Assembly (NCBI RefSeq): GCF_003598715.1
Contig: NZ_QZFU01000006.1
Location: forward strand, 1 to 64,000
Source: Nocardia panacis
GTDB lineage: Bacteria > Actinomycetota > Actinomycetes > Mycobacteriales > Mycobacteriaceae
DNA length: 64,000 bases
Direction: 5' to 3'
Shown: one piece after another, positions 53,475-63,300 of the stretch
Position numbering within the stretch: the first letter of the stretch is position 1
Layout of the letters: each line of letters opens with the position of its first letter
The notes under the pieces: generated by a model
What the model was told of the DNA's origin: nothing
Database searches by the model: none
Seen by the model: only the letters and a program-made list of their open reading frames with translations
Made by a program: the position numbers and the translations under genes

Positions 53475-53527
53475 ATTTCATGAATCGCCAGATATGGGAA
53501 CTATCGGGCCTGCCGCGGCGGATCGAC

Positions 53528-54238
53528 TCAGGATACGTCGCCCTCACCTGCAAGCTGGTCGAAATACCGTGCGGCATAGCGGTTCACGAGTTCGGCGGCG
53601 GCTTGACCGGGCAGCACCCGCCGCTCGGCCAGCCGCTTGGTGAACTCGGCCAGATCCCCCTCGCCCGCCGCCAACTGCTGCGCGCCGAGCACATACTCGA
53701 ACAGGTCGGCGAAGCGGCGCGCGATCCGCTCGCAGTCGGTGCGCAGACGCTCCAGTTCGCCGAGGGCCTCGCCGAGCGGAATATCCAGCGCCACAAGGCG
53801 ATCGAGGATCGCAACCAAGGCCGGGTCGGCGACGCGGTAGGTGGCGGCATCGACGGGTTCGTAGAGCCCGGCCGTGACCACCCTGGCCAGACCATTGGGC
53901 ACTTCCTGATAGCGCTGAGCCAGTTCGACGGCCGCGATGGTCGCCACTTCGGCGGCGACCGGCGCGACGGCCTCCGAGATGCCGAGCACCGCGCCCAGAT
54001 CCTCGCCGCGCTCGAGCGCCTCCAGCAACTCCCGGATGCCATTGAGCTTGATACCGCGCTCGAGCAACCTGCCGATGGTGTGTACCCGCCTCAGATGCTG
54101 CTCACCGTAGAATCCGGTGCGGCCCTTGACCTGCGGCGGGGGCAGCACCCCCCGCTCGTGATAGACACGGAGGCTGCGCACGGTCGTTCCGGCGGCGCGC
54201 GCCAACTCGTCGATCGTGTACTCCACACCCGCAGTCAT
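53528..54238 (-). CDS. MerR-family transcriptional regulator (second paralogue)
   Basis: A 236-aa regulator from ATG 54238 (MTAGVEYTIDELARAAGTTV). It shares with the first paralogue the HTH (SLRVYHERGVLPPPQVKGRT, GFYGEQHLRRVHTIGRLLER), the GIKLNGIRELLEAL helix, and a long helical C-terminal domain (VELAQRYQEVPNGLARVVTA, LERLRTDCERIARRFADLFE). No Cys-based metal site. A CGGCAC-ACGG-GTGCCG palindrome lies 35 bp before its start. It is convergent or neighbouring to several operator sites. Confidence 0.86.
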   Translation of the reverse strand: MTAGVEYTIDELARAAGTTVRSLRVYHERGVLPPPQVKGRTGFYGEQHLRRVHTIGRLLERGIKLNGIRELLEALERGEDLGAVLGISEAVAPVAAEVATIAAVELAQRYQEVPNGLARVVTAGLYEPVDAATYRVADPALVAILDRLVALDIPLGEALGELERLRTDCERIARRFADLFEYVLGAQQLAAGEGDLAEFTKRLAERRVLPGQAAAELVNRYAARYFDQLAGEGDVS

Positions 54239-54272
54239 ACAACAAGAAAACCACACGGGGGAACGTATCGAT

Positions 54273-54288
54273 CGGCACACGGGTGCCG
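54273..54288. promoter_or_regulatory. 16-bp palindrome before the second MerR gene
   Basis: CGGCAC (54273-54278), ACGG, GTGCCG (54283-54288). The arms equal the core of the 26-bp operators but point outward instead of inward. Confidence 0.5.
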
Positions 54289-54432
54289 TGGCCGAATTCG
54301 AGTGGCTCGTTATGCGACGTCACGACCGTGCGTGTAGAGATCATCCTATCCACTCCCCAACATGGGGAAGAAATTTCCCAGTGCGGGGAAGGTGACCGGG
54401 AAGACCCTCCCACCTGGGCTTACGCTTCGGTC

Positions 54433-54816
54433 ATGACCGATGCACCGGAATCTCGGATCGGCGTCACGGAGCGGGAGCGGGCGTTGCGGGAGCTGGTGGC
54501 GCATCTCGGCGCGGGCCGACTCAGCCCCGCCGAATTCGACACGCGCAGCGCGGCCGTGGCAGCGGCGACCACAAAGCGGCAGATCGCCGAACTGTTCACC
54601 GATCTGCCCGCCGGGGCGCCCTATCCTCCGACGCCGCGGGTCCGACCTGTCCCGCGCTTCCCGATCATTGTCGGCATGTTCGCCGTGCTGTCCATCCTGC
54701 TGGCGGTCGTTTCCGGCAACGCGCTGTGGCTGCTGCTCATCATCGCCGGTCCGGCGGGCGCGGTCGCGATCGCCCACTACCGACGCGATCACCACCAGGT
54801 GCGCGGCCGCACCTGA
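54433..54816 (+). CDS. DUF1707 protein with C-terminal membrane segments
   Basis: A 127-aa protein. Seen: N-terminal DUF1707 domain (RIGVTERERALRELVAHLGA then GRLSPAEFDTRSAAVAAATT and IAELFTDLP), then a Pro-rich spacer and two membrane helices FPIIVGMFAVLSILLAVVSG and ALWLLLIIAGPAGAVAIAHY. DUF1707 is common in actinobacterial membrane proteins and its role is unknown. The 3' end overlaps the convergent PknG-type gene by 28 bp. Confidence 0.82.
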   Translation: MTDAPESRIGVTERERALRELVAHLGAGRLSPAEFDTRSAAVAAATTKRQIAELFTDLPAGAPYPPTPRVRPVPRFPIIVGMFAVLSILLAVVSGNALWLLLIIAGPAGAVAIAHYRRDHHQVRGRT

Positions 54817-57182
54817 TTGGCCAGATCCACCAGCCGGTAGCGGTGCAGCCGATTGACGGTGCCGCTCGCCAGCGAACGCAGACTCGACTCCACGCCGCGA
54901 CGCATCCCCGCCCTGGTCAGCGGGAAACCGAGCACCGACTTGTCCGGCTGCTCGGATCCGCTGGCCCGCAACCACTCCCGCGCCACCCCCATGAGCACCA
55001 CCTGTAGCTGACGCGCCCGAGGCTCCTCGGCCATGGCGCTCAACCGCACCGCGACGGCATCCAGATCGCCGTGGGTGAGGGTGTTGAGCGGACGCGAGAC
55101 CGCCAGCAGGCAGCCGGTCATCCTGGCCACGCCGAAATGTCGGGACGCGGCGGGCACCTGCTCGAGCACCGTGACCGCCTCCGACCATGCCCCGGCGGCC
55201 GCGAGCAGCCGGGCCAGGCCGAATCCCGCACTCACGATCCCGTGATTGGTGCGCCACACCGTGCGGTAGTGCTCGATCGCCACCTGCCGCCACGATTGTC
55301 CCGCCTCCGATTCCTGCAAAACCAGTTCCGCCGCCGCGGCCGAGGCGAGGGCGGGGGCGAGTTCGCCGGGCAGCATGGTCTGCACGCTGTCGAAATGCCG
55401 GAAGGCGCGCTCGGGGCGGCCGGTGAGCAGCGCGGTCATCCCGATGTACCACTCGATGCGCCAGTCCGCCTCGTACTTCGGCAGCAGACCGGCCAGCAGG
55501 CGGCTCGCCCGGTCGGTCGCGCCGAGATCCAGGAAGGCGCGCACCGCGGCCAGTGTGCCCTCCAGTTCGAAGGATTCGGGTGCGCTGATGGTTCCGGCCG
55601 CGATGCGGTCATTGGCCCGCTGCAGCGCGTCCAGCGCGTGATGCGGGTCGCCGTGCAGCAGCGTGGACAGCAGATCGACGCTGGGATCGGTGTTGTCGAT
55701 GAGCGGAACCGGAAGTCCGGCAACAACACTCGCACCGTCCAAGGCGGGGCTGTGATTGCTGCCGTCGACCAGGCCATCGGTGCGACCGATCAGCGTCTCG
55801 ATGCCGAAATCGTCGCGCATGGCGCCGAATTCCGTTGAGGGCTGCGGATGTTCGCGTCCGGTGTCGACCGCGAGGACCATGCGCAGGGTGCCCGCCAACT
55901 GGCAGTACATCGAATACGCGGACGGAAACCGCCGCGCGGGATCGGGATCGGTGGCGCGCAGCAGCAACCGATACAGGCTCGGATAGCGACGCAGCAGCGG
56001 TTGTTCGTCGGGACCGGGGATACCCGGCAGGTGGTGGCCGGACTTGTCACGTGGCAGATCCAGCATGAGCACGGCCAGCGTGCGCCCGACGGTGTAGATA
56101 TCGGAGACCACGGTCGGACCGGTCTCGGTGATCTCCGGCGCCTGGTAACCGGGGGTGCCGTAGATGCTGCCGTAGGACTCCATGGCGGCCACCGCGCCGA
56201 GGTCGATGAGTTTGACCTCGTCCGGACCGACCATGATGTTGTCGGGTTTGAGGTCGTTGTAGGCCAGGCCGAAGGAGTGCAGGTAGTCCAGCGCGGGCAG
56301 CACCTCCATTATGTAGGCGATGGCCTCGACGACCGGAATTCGATTGGGGCGGCGCAGATCCAGGATCTTCTTTAGCGAGCGGCCGCTGACGTACTCCATG
56401 ACGATGTAGCTGTCGGCGATCTCGCGGACGGACTTGTGCTTGACGAAGTTGTAAATCTTGACGACGCCGGGATAGGCGACCTCGGAAAGGAATTGGCGTT
56501 CGGCCAGGGCCACCACGTGCGCTTCGAAATCGAGCGGATTCTGCAGCCCCTTGAGCACGACCCAGCGGTCGCTGACATTGCGGTCGATGGCCAGATACAG
56601 CCAGCCCAGGCCGCCGTGGGCCAGACAGCCCTGGACCTCGTACTGGGCCGCGACCAGTTCGCCGGGTTCGAGCGAGGGCCGAAAAGTGAAGGGGGACTTA
56701 CAACGTGGGCAGGTGCCGCTCACCGCGCCCGGCTGATTCCCACTGGCCCGGCCGACCGGGTCCTGACAATTCCAACAGAAACGTTTGGCCTCGGGCACCT
56801 CGGGATCCGACAGCACCGCGGTCATCGGATCGACGGGCGACACCCTGGGCATGGCCACCAGGCCCGCGCCGAGTCGGCGGGTGCTGGGGCGGGAACGGGC
56901 GCTGCGACCGGAACTCAGCTCGAGATCGAGTTCGGAATCGGGCTCGGTGCCCGCCTGCGAGGGAATGAGCGGATCGGTATCTGACGGCACGCTCGGTGGC
57001 GGCGTACTCAGCAATGGGACGCTCTCTGACGGTTCATGATTCGAGTCAGGATTCGAAGCCGGTGTCGAACGGCGCGTCGCCCACGGATGGGACAGCCGCC
57101 GGGGCACCTCGGTGCCGCGACGACGCCGATTCGCCCACGGATGCGGCAGCGGATGGTCGGGTGCACTGGCGTGCTCCGGCAT
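54789..57182 (-). CDS. pknG: Serine/threonine protein kinase PknG (rubredoxin-kinase-TPR)
   Basis: About 797 aa. Seen: a disordered N-terminus, then a rubredoxin-like metal site with CWNCQDPVG and CPRCKSPF (four Cys), a kinase domain with Gly-rich CLAHGGLGWLYLA, Lys in WVVLKGLQNP, catalytic YNDLKPDNIM and LIDLGAVAAM, SIYGTPGYQAPEI, and a helical TPR C-terminus. This is the PknG layout. In mycobacteria PknG acts on GarA and so controls glutamate dehydrogenase and 2-oxoglutarate use. ATG 57182 has AGAGG upstream. AnsP lies beside it, and the large GDH is 3 kb away. Confidence 0.9.
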   Translation of the reverse strand: MPEHASAPDHPLPHPWANRRRRGTEVPRRLSHPWATRRSTPASNPDSNHEPSESVPLLSTPPPSVPSDTDPLIPSQAGTEPDSELDLELSSGRSARSRPSTRRLGAGLVAMPRVSPVDPMTAVLSDPEVPEAKRFCWNCQDPVGRASGNQPGAVSGTCPRCKSPFTFRPSLEPGELVAAQYEVQGCLAHGGLGWLYLAIDRNVSDRWVVLKGLQNPLDFEAHVVALAERQFLSEVAYPGVVKIYNFVKHKSVREIADSYIVMEYVSGRSLKKILDLRRPNRIPVVEAIAYIMEVLPALDYLHSFGLAYNDLKPDNIMVGPDEVKLIDLGAVAAMESYGSIYGTPGYQAPEITETGPTVVSDIYTVGRTLAVLMLDLPRDKSGHHLPGIPGPDEQPLLRRYPSLYRLLLRATDPDPARRFPSAYSMYCQLAGTLRMVLAVDTGREHPQPSTEFGAMRDDFGIETLIGRTDGLVDGSNHSPALDGASVVAGLPVPLIDNTDPSVDLLSTLLHGDPHHALDALQRANDRIAAGTISAPESFELEGTLAAVRAFLDLGATDRASRLLAGLLPKYEADWRIEWYIGMTALLTGRPERAFRHFDSVQTMLPGELAPALASAAAAELVLQESEAGQSWRQVAIEHYRTVWRTNHGIVSAGFGLARLLAAAGAWSEAVTVLEQVPAASRHFGVARMTGCLLAVSRPLNTLTHGDLDAVAVRLSAMAEEPRARQLQVVLMGVAREWLRASGSEQPDKSVLGFPLTRAGMRRGVESSLRSLASGTVNRLHRYRLVDLANQVRPRTWW

Positions 57183-57319
57183 ACGAAACCTCTCGGAATG
57201 CGTGAACCGTGGCAATTCTGGTTCGCCGCTGCGAGATTCGCGCCTGCCCTGTTCCCCGCCACGGGAAACGCCACCCGCCCCGGACTCGCGTCAGGGGCGG
57301 GCGATTCGCCGCTCGCGCC

Positions 57320-58855
57320 TCAGATCTGCGCCTCCGGTGCGGGCAGCACCTGGACATCGCTGTGATATCCACCGAGCGGCCGCTCGGCCACCACCGGGAA
57401 CTGGCCGGTGAAATCGTTGCGCATGGCCGCGATTCGAGCCACCCGAGCGCGGGCCAGATACCAACCCACCACCAGTGTCGGCCCGCCGATCAGTGCGGCG
57501 CCGATGAGCGCGCCACGCTGCACCCCATCGCCACTGAAGGCCATCAGCGCCACGATGCCGGCCAGGAAGACCAGCGTGGCGTAGCTGGTGTAGGGCGCGC
57601 CCATCAGCCGGAAGGCCGGGCGGTTGGCCTGACCGTCGCGCCAGCGGCGGTACAGCTTCAGCTGACAGACGATGATCGCCGACCACGCCGCGATGGTGCC
57701 GAGCGCCGACATGTTCAGCACGATCTCGAACGCCTTCTCCGGCACCACCGCGTTGAGTCCGACACCGGTCAGCGCGACCGCGCCGGTGGCCAGGATGCCG
57801 ACGAAAGGCACCCCGCCCTTGGTCATTCGCGCGGCGATGGCGGGAGCGCTGCCGTTCATCGACATCGAGCGCAGGATGCGGCCGGTCGAGTAGAGGCCCG
57901 CGTTGAGGCTGGAGAACGCCGCGGTGAGAACCACCAGGTTCATCACCGAGCCCGCCCCTTGCACGCCGAGCCGGTCGAAGAAGGTGACGAACGGGCTCTC
58001 CCCCGACTTGAACGCGGTGTAGGGCAGCAGCAGGCCGAGCAGCACCAGCGAGCCGACGTAGAACAGCGCGATCCGGGCGATGACCGAGTTGATCGCCCGC
58101 GGCATGGTCTGCTGGGGATTCTCCGTCTCACCCGCGGCGGTGCCCACCAATTCCACACCGGCGTAGGCGAATACGACACCGGTGGTGACCACGACCAGCG
58201 GGATCACCCCGACCGGGAACAGCCCGCCATGACTGCTCAGCACCCCGAGACCCGTTGGCGCGCCGCGCAGTTCGAAGCGGCCCGCGAGGAAGACCGTGCC
58301 CACCACGAGGAAGGTGACCAGCGCGAAGACCTTGATGATCGCCGCCCAGAACTCCAGCTCGCCGAACCAGCGGACCGAGATCAGGTTGACCGAGACCACC
58401 AGGGCCAGCGCCACCAGCGCGATCAGCCACTGCGGGAGCACGTGGAACGCACCCCAGTAGTGCACGTAGGTGGCGATCGCGGTGATATCGACGATGCCGG
58501 TGGTGCACCAGTGGAAGAAGTACATCCAGCCCACGGTGAAGGCGAGCTTCTCGCCGTAGAACTCGCGGGCGTAGGAGACGAACGAGCCCGAGGACGGGCG
58601 GTGCAGCACCAGCTCGCCCAGTGCGCGCAGGACGAAGAAGACGAAGATGCCGCAGATGCCGTAGATCAGGAACAGGCCGGGTCCCGCGCTGGCCAACCGG
58701 CCGCCCGCGCCGAGGAACAGACCGGTGCCGATAGCGCCGCCGATCGCGATCATCTGCAACTGGCGCGGTCGCAGCGCCTTGTGATAACCGGCGTCTTCGT
58801 CGTGCAGCGCATCGGCTGGCGCCGATACCTGCGCGGGCGGTCGAACGGTTGTCAT
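57320..58855 (-). CDS. ansP: L-asparagine permease, APC family (AnsP-like)
   Basis: A 511-aa transporter with 12 predicted membrane helices. Seen: the family start [20 protein letters not shown] and [60 protein letters not shown] and [20 protein letters not shown]. The similarity to mycobacterial AnsP1/AnsP2 is close by eye, so asparagine (and perhaps aspartate) import is likely; other amino acids are possible. It is in the same orientation as pknG, 137 bp upstream of it. Operator site 4 lies 39 bp before its start. Confidence 0.88.
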   Translation of the reverse strand: MTTVRPPAQVSAPADALHDEDAGYHKALRPRQLQMIAIGGAIGTGLFLGAGGRLASAGPGLFLIYGICGIFVFFVLRALGELVLHRPSSGSFVSYAREFYGEKLAFTVGWMYFFHWCTTGIVDITAIATYVHYWGAFHVLPQWLIALVALALVVSVNLISVRWFGELEFWAAIIKVFALVTFLVVGTVFLAGRFELRGAPTGLGVLSSHGGLFPVGVIPLVVVTTGVVFAYAGVELVGTAAGETENPQQTMPRAINSVIARIALFYVGSLVLLGLLLPYTAFKSGESPFVTFFDRLGVQGAGSVMNLVVLTAAFSSLNAGLYSTGRILRSMSMNGSAPAIAARMTKGGVPFVGILATGAVALTGVGLNAVVPEKAFEIVLNMSALGTIAAWSAIIVCQLKLYRRWRDGQANRPAFRLMGAPYTSYATLVFLAGIVALMAFSGDGVQRGALIGAALIGGPTLVVGWYLARARVARIAAMRNDFTGQFPVVAERPLGGYHSDVQVLPAPEAQI

Positions 58856-58893
58856 GGTGGCCCTTTCACGTGATGGCGATCATATCGACGATG

Positions 58894-58919
58894 AATGTAC
58901 CGTTATCTAACGGCACGTT
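58894..58919. promoter_or_regulatory. 26-bp operator, site 4 (before ansP)
   Basis: Arm AATGTACCG (58894-58902), spacer TTATCTAA, arm CGGCACGTT (58911-58919). It lies between the divergent ansP and SPFH genes, 39 bp from the ansP start. Confidence 0.7.
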
Positions 58920-59011
58920 CAATAGGGAATTGAATGTTTAAGTGAGCCGGATCGCTTCCGGGCGGGGTTCACATCTGGGAAAACGCCCGCCTACCAGGTA
59001 TTGCACAATGG

Positions 59012-59037
59012 AGCGAGCCGCTGGACAGCGGTACGCT
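59012..59037. promoter_or_regulatory. 26-bp operator, site 5 (before the SPFH gene)
   Basis: Arm AGCGAGCCG (59012-59020), spacer CTGGACAG, arm CGGTACGCT (59029-59037), 28 bp before the ATG. A weaker match to the family, but with the same 9-8-9 spacing. Confidence 0.55.
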
Positions 59038-59065
59038 AGTTGAGTCGCCTGCGGATGGAGCACCC

Positions 59066-60136
59066 ATGGCCTGGTTCGAACGCGAGTTCATCGCGGTCCC
59101 GGAAGACCGCAAGAACCAACTGGTCTACAAGTGGCCGGATGTGAACATCCGGCGGTTCTCGCGGGTCATCGTCAACGCGGACGAGATCGCACTGTTCGTC
59201 AACACCGGCCAGGTGATCGGCGCGATGGGGGCCGGACGGCATCGGCTCGACGCCGACGAACTCCCGGTCCTCGGCGCGCTCGTCGATTCCGTCACCGGCG
59301 GCAACTACTACCGCGCCGAACTGTATTTCGTCTCCACCAGGGAGTATTCCGGTATCCGCTTCGGCGGCAGACTGGCCGATATCACCGACCCGGTCAGCGA
59401 ACAGGTGGTGACGCTGCGGGTATTCGGGGAGTTCGCGCTCACGGTGCGCGATCCGGCCGAACTCATTGTCGCGCTCACCGGCACCGCCGACCTCGCCGAT
59501 CCGTCCTCGGTGCAGACCTGGTGCTCGGATCTGCTGCTCAAATCCATGAAAATCGCGGTCGCGCAAGGGGTTATGCGCGGCGACTGGCCGGTGCTCGGCA
59601 TCTCCGCCCAACTCGAGGCCATCGAGGCCGCGGTGCTGCGACAGACCAACACCACACTCTACGAATTCGGGCTGCGCATACCACGCATGGGCAACTTCGA
59701 TATCTCACTCGCGCCCGACGACGCGGACCGGATCAAACGGTTGGCCAAGGACCGCACCTACATACGGCTCGCAGGCGACTTCCAGCGGTATGCCACCAGC
59801 GAAATGGCGCTCGGGGCAGCACAGGGGCTCAGCCACGGCCACGGAATGGACGGCGGGCTGCTCGGGACCGCGCTCGGGATCGGCGCGCTGCAACAGCCCC
59901 AGCAGCCGGTGCGCAGTTCTCCCTGGGCCAACGCGGCGCCCAACCCGGAACCCCCGTCCGCGCCGCAGGCAGATTCGACCTGCTCGTCGTGCCGGACGAC
60001 GAATCCCGTTGGGGCTCGGTTCTGTATGGACTGTGGAGAGCGATTGGCAGCGGCGCTGCATTGTCACGGGTGTGGGGCGGAACTGGCGGCAGTCGCTAAA
60101 TTCTGCGGTGCGTGCGGGCTGCGGGCCGGGAACTGA
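59066..60136 (+). CDS. SPFH/band-7-like protein with C-terminal zinc ribbons
   Basis: A 356-aa protein. Seen: an SPFH-like domain in residues 1-250 (NQLVYKWPDVNIRRFSRVIV, NTGQVIGAMGAGRHRLDADE, VVTLRVFGEFALTVRDPAEL), like the virion-core/YdjI group, a Gln/Pro-rich linker, then two zinc ribbons (CSSCRTTNPVGARFCMDCGE and CHGCGAELAAVAKFCGACG). There is no membrane span, so it probably assembles on membranes or partners. ATG 59066 has GGATGGAG upstream. Function is inferred to be membrane or protein quality control. Confidence 0.82.
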   Translation: MAWFEREFIAVPEDRKNQLVYKWPDVNIRRFSRVIVNADEIALFVNTGQVIGAMGAGRHRLDADELPVLGALVDSVTGGNYYRAELYFVSTREYSGIRFGGRLADITDPVSEQVVTLRVFGEFALTVRDPAELIVALTGTADLADPSSVQTWCSDLLLKSMKIAVAQGVMRGDWPVLGISAQLEAIEAAVLRQTNTTLYEFGLRIPRMGNFDISLAPDDADRIKRLAKDRTYIRLAGDFQRYATSEMALGAAQGLSHGHGMDGGLLGTALGIGALQQPQQPVRSSPWANAAPNPEPPSAPQADSTCSSCRTTNPVGARFCMDCGERLAAALHCHGCGAELAAVAKFCGACGLRAGN

Positions 60137-60350
60137 TCGGGCGCCGATAAGAGTCGGCCGATGGCGCGACCTACGCTTGCCCGCATAGGTTGCGCGGCCG
60201 AGACCAGTCCGGAACGTTCAGGGTTGCGAGGTACCGAGTATCGCGGGTAAGCCACGCCCGCAGGCCCGTACGGCGCTCGAGACGATATCCCCGATAGGTG
60301 CCATCTCACCCGGCACTGTGAAGCAGCAACCCGCACGACGCGGATAGGAC

Positions 60351-60379
60351 GGTGCCGCAGCGGTTTCCACTGCGGCACC
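60351..60379. terminator. Strong terminator at the end of gdh
   Basis: GGTGCCGCAG (60351-60360) pairs with CTGCGGCACC (60370-60379), 10 bp perfect with a 9-base loop, 10 bp past the gdh stop on the minus strand. Confidence 0.75.
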
Positions 60380-60388
60380 GGATCAACG

Positions 60389-63300
60389 TCAGGCGGCGGA
60401 GTTCGGAACCTCCGTTCCGCTGATCATGCCGCGGACCTGGCGGGCGGCGACCGAGAGGGTGGCCAGGTCGAAACCGTCACCCGCGAAGATCTCGGTGAGG
60501 GCGGTGCGGGCGCGCGCGATGCGGGCGCGGTTGGTGGACTCCCAGTATTCGATCTTGTCGGCCACGGTGTCGCGGGATTCGGTGGCCACCAGGACATCCG
60601 AGGTGAGCGAGCGCAGGGAGTCGTAGAGGTCGGCACGGACGGACAGGCGGGCCAGGGTGCGCCAGCGGTCGCCGCGGTCGAGGGTGCCGACGGCGGTGAG
60701 CAGGCGATCGATCTCGAAGTGGGCATCCAGGGCGTAGTACAGCTCGGCGACCTCGATCAAGTCGCGACCCGCGGCATCGGCGATATCCACCACGTCGAGC
60801 AGCGGGAACAGGTAGCCGAGTCGGAATGCCGCCTCCGCCAACTCCTTCGGCATGCCGCGCTGGATGGACGGCTCCGCGCGGCGGGTCAGTTCCTCGGCGA
60901 AACGGGCCGGCAGCCAGCTTGGCGCCGTCTGCGCGAGGGTCCGGATGCCGTCCCGGTAGCGGGTGACGGCGGCCGCGACGGCAAGGGGCTGTGGGCGATT
61001 GGCCAACAGCCAGCGCGAGGCGCGATCGAGGGTGCGCTTGGTCTCGAGTTCGAGTTCATCCCGAATGGCCGCCGATATCGGTGCGGTGCGAATTCGCTGC
61101 CACAGGTCGCGCAGCTCGAAGATCTCGACGGCGGCGGTGTAGGCGCGGACCGCATCGGCCGCGTCCGCACCGGTCTGCTCGGCCAGACGGAAGGCGTAGG
61201 TGATGCCGCCGTGGTCGACCATATCGTTGACGACGGTGGTCGCGACGATCTCACGACGCAGCGGGTGTCGTTTGATCTCGGCGGCGAAACGCTCGCGCAG
61301 CGGGGTCGGGAAGTAGGCGGGCAGGACGTCGGCGAAGGCCGGGCTGTCCGGCAGGTCACCGGCAAGCAGCTCGGACTTCAGCGAAAGTTTTACGTGCGCC
61401 ATGAGATTCGCCAGTTCCGGCGAGGTGAGGCCGCGGCCGTCGATAGTGCGACGCTCCATGGCCGCGTCGGAGGGCAGGGCCTCCAGACCTCGATCCAATC
61501 CGTGGCGCTGTTCCAGGTCGGTGATGAGGCGGCGATGCACGGTGACCAGTGGGGCGGCTTCGGCTCGGGACATGCCCATGCCGAAGTTCTGGTTGATGTT
61601 GTCCCGCAAGACCAACTGTGAGACTTCGTCGGTCATCGAGGCCAGCAATGGATTGCGCTCCGCCTCGGGGAGACCACCGCTGGAGACGACGCCATCGAGG
61701 AGGACCTTGATATTCACCTCGTGGTCCGAGCAATCCACACCGGCGGAGTTGTCGAGGGCGTCAGTGTTCATCTTGCCGCCGTTGCGGCAGAACTCGATCC
61801 GCCCCAGCGCCGTCGCACCCAGATTCCCGCCCTCACCAACAACCTTCACCCGCAACTGATCACCATTGACCCGGACACTGTCGTTCGACTTGTCCCCCAC
61901 CTCGGCGTTCGACTCCGTCGACGCCTTGATGTATGTGCCGATACCGCCATTCCACAACAACCCCACCGGAGCCAACAGAATCGCCCGGACAAGCTCCGGC
62001 GGCGCCAACGCGGTGACCTCATCACCCAGACCCAGTGCCCGTCGGACCTCGGGCGAGATCGGCACCGACTTGACCGTTTTGTCGAAGACGCCACCACCTT
62101 CGCTGATCAGCGATGTGTCGTAGTCGGCCCACGACGAGCGGGGCAGGGTGAACATCCGCTCCCGCTCCCGGAACGACACCGCCGCATCGGGATCCGGATC
62201 CAAGAAGATGTGCCGGTGATCGAACGCCGCGACCAAACGAATATGTTCCGAGAGCAACATGCCGTTGCCGAACACGTCACCGGACATGTCACCCACGCCG
62301 ACCACCGTGAAATCCGAGGTCTGAGTGTCGATTCCGAGTTCGAGGAAGTGGCGTTTGACCGACTCCCAGGCTCCCTTGGCGGTGATACCCATCGCCTTGT
62401 GGTCATACCCGGCTGACCCACCCGAGGCGAACGCGTCACCGAGCCAGAACCCGTACCGTTTGGCCACATCATTGGCGATATCGGAGAACGTCGCCGTCCC
62501 CTTGTCCGCCGCCACCACCAAATACGTGTCGTCACCGTCATGACGAACAACCCGCTCCGGCGCCACAACTTTGCCCGTCAGGTGCTCGACATTGTCGGTC
62601 ACATCCAACAAACCGGAGATAAATGTGCGATAGCACTCGACGCCTTCTGATCCCAGTGCCTGACGATCCCGCACCGGATCACCGGTCGCCGCAGGCGGTC
62701 GCTTGACTACGAACCCGCCCTTCGCGCCCACCGGTACGATCACCGCGTTCTTAACGGCCTGCGCTTTGACCAGCCCGAGGATCTCGGTCCGGAAGTCCTC
62801 CAGGCGATCCGACCAGCGGAGTCCGCCTCGCGCCACGGACCCGAACCGCAGATGCACACCCTCCACCCGAGGCGAGTACACGAAGATCTCGAACTTCGGA
62901 CGCGGACGGGGCAATTCGGCGATCTCGCGCGGATCGAATTTGAACGACAGGTAGCCCAGCGGATTCCCGGCAGCGTCGAGTCGGAAGTAGTTGGTGCGCA
63001 GGGTGGCTTTGATCAGTCCGAGGATGGCCCGCAGGATCCGATCGGTATCGAGTCCGACGGTGGCGTCGATCTGCGCGCGCAGCCGCGTCTCGATCTCGAC
63101 CACCCGCAGTGTCGATTCCGGTCCGAAGGTGTCCGGATCGAAGAGGGTGTCGAACAGTTCGATGAAGGTGTGCGCGATCTCCGGATGGGTGACCAGGACC
63201 CTGGTGATATTGCCGAAGGTGTAGGCGAATCCGGCCTGGCGCAGATACTTGGCGTAGGCGCGCAGCATGGCGATCTGCCGCCAGTGCAGGCCGGCGCGCA

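Noticed and set aside
54283..54432. N-terminal extension of the DUF1707 protein
   Set aside because: The 50 extra codons run through a promoter-like region and lack similarity; ATG 54433 starts the domain correctly.
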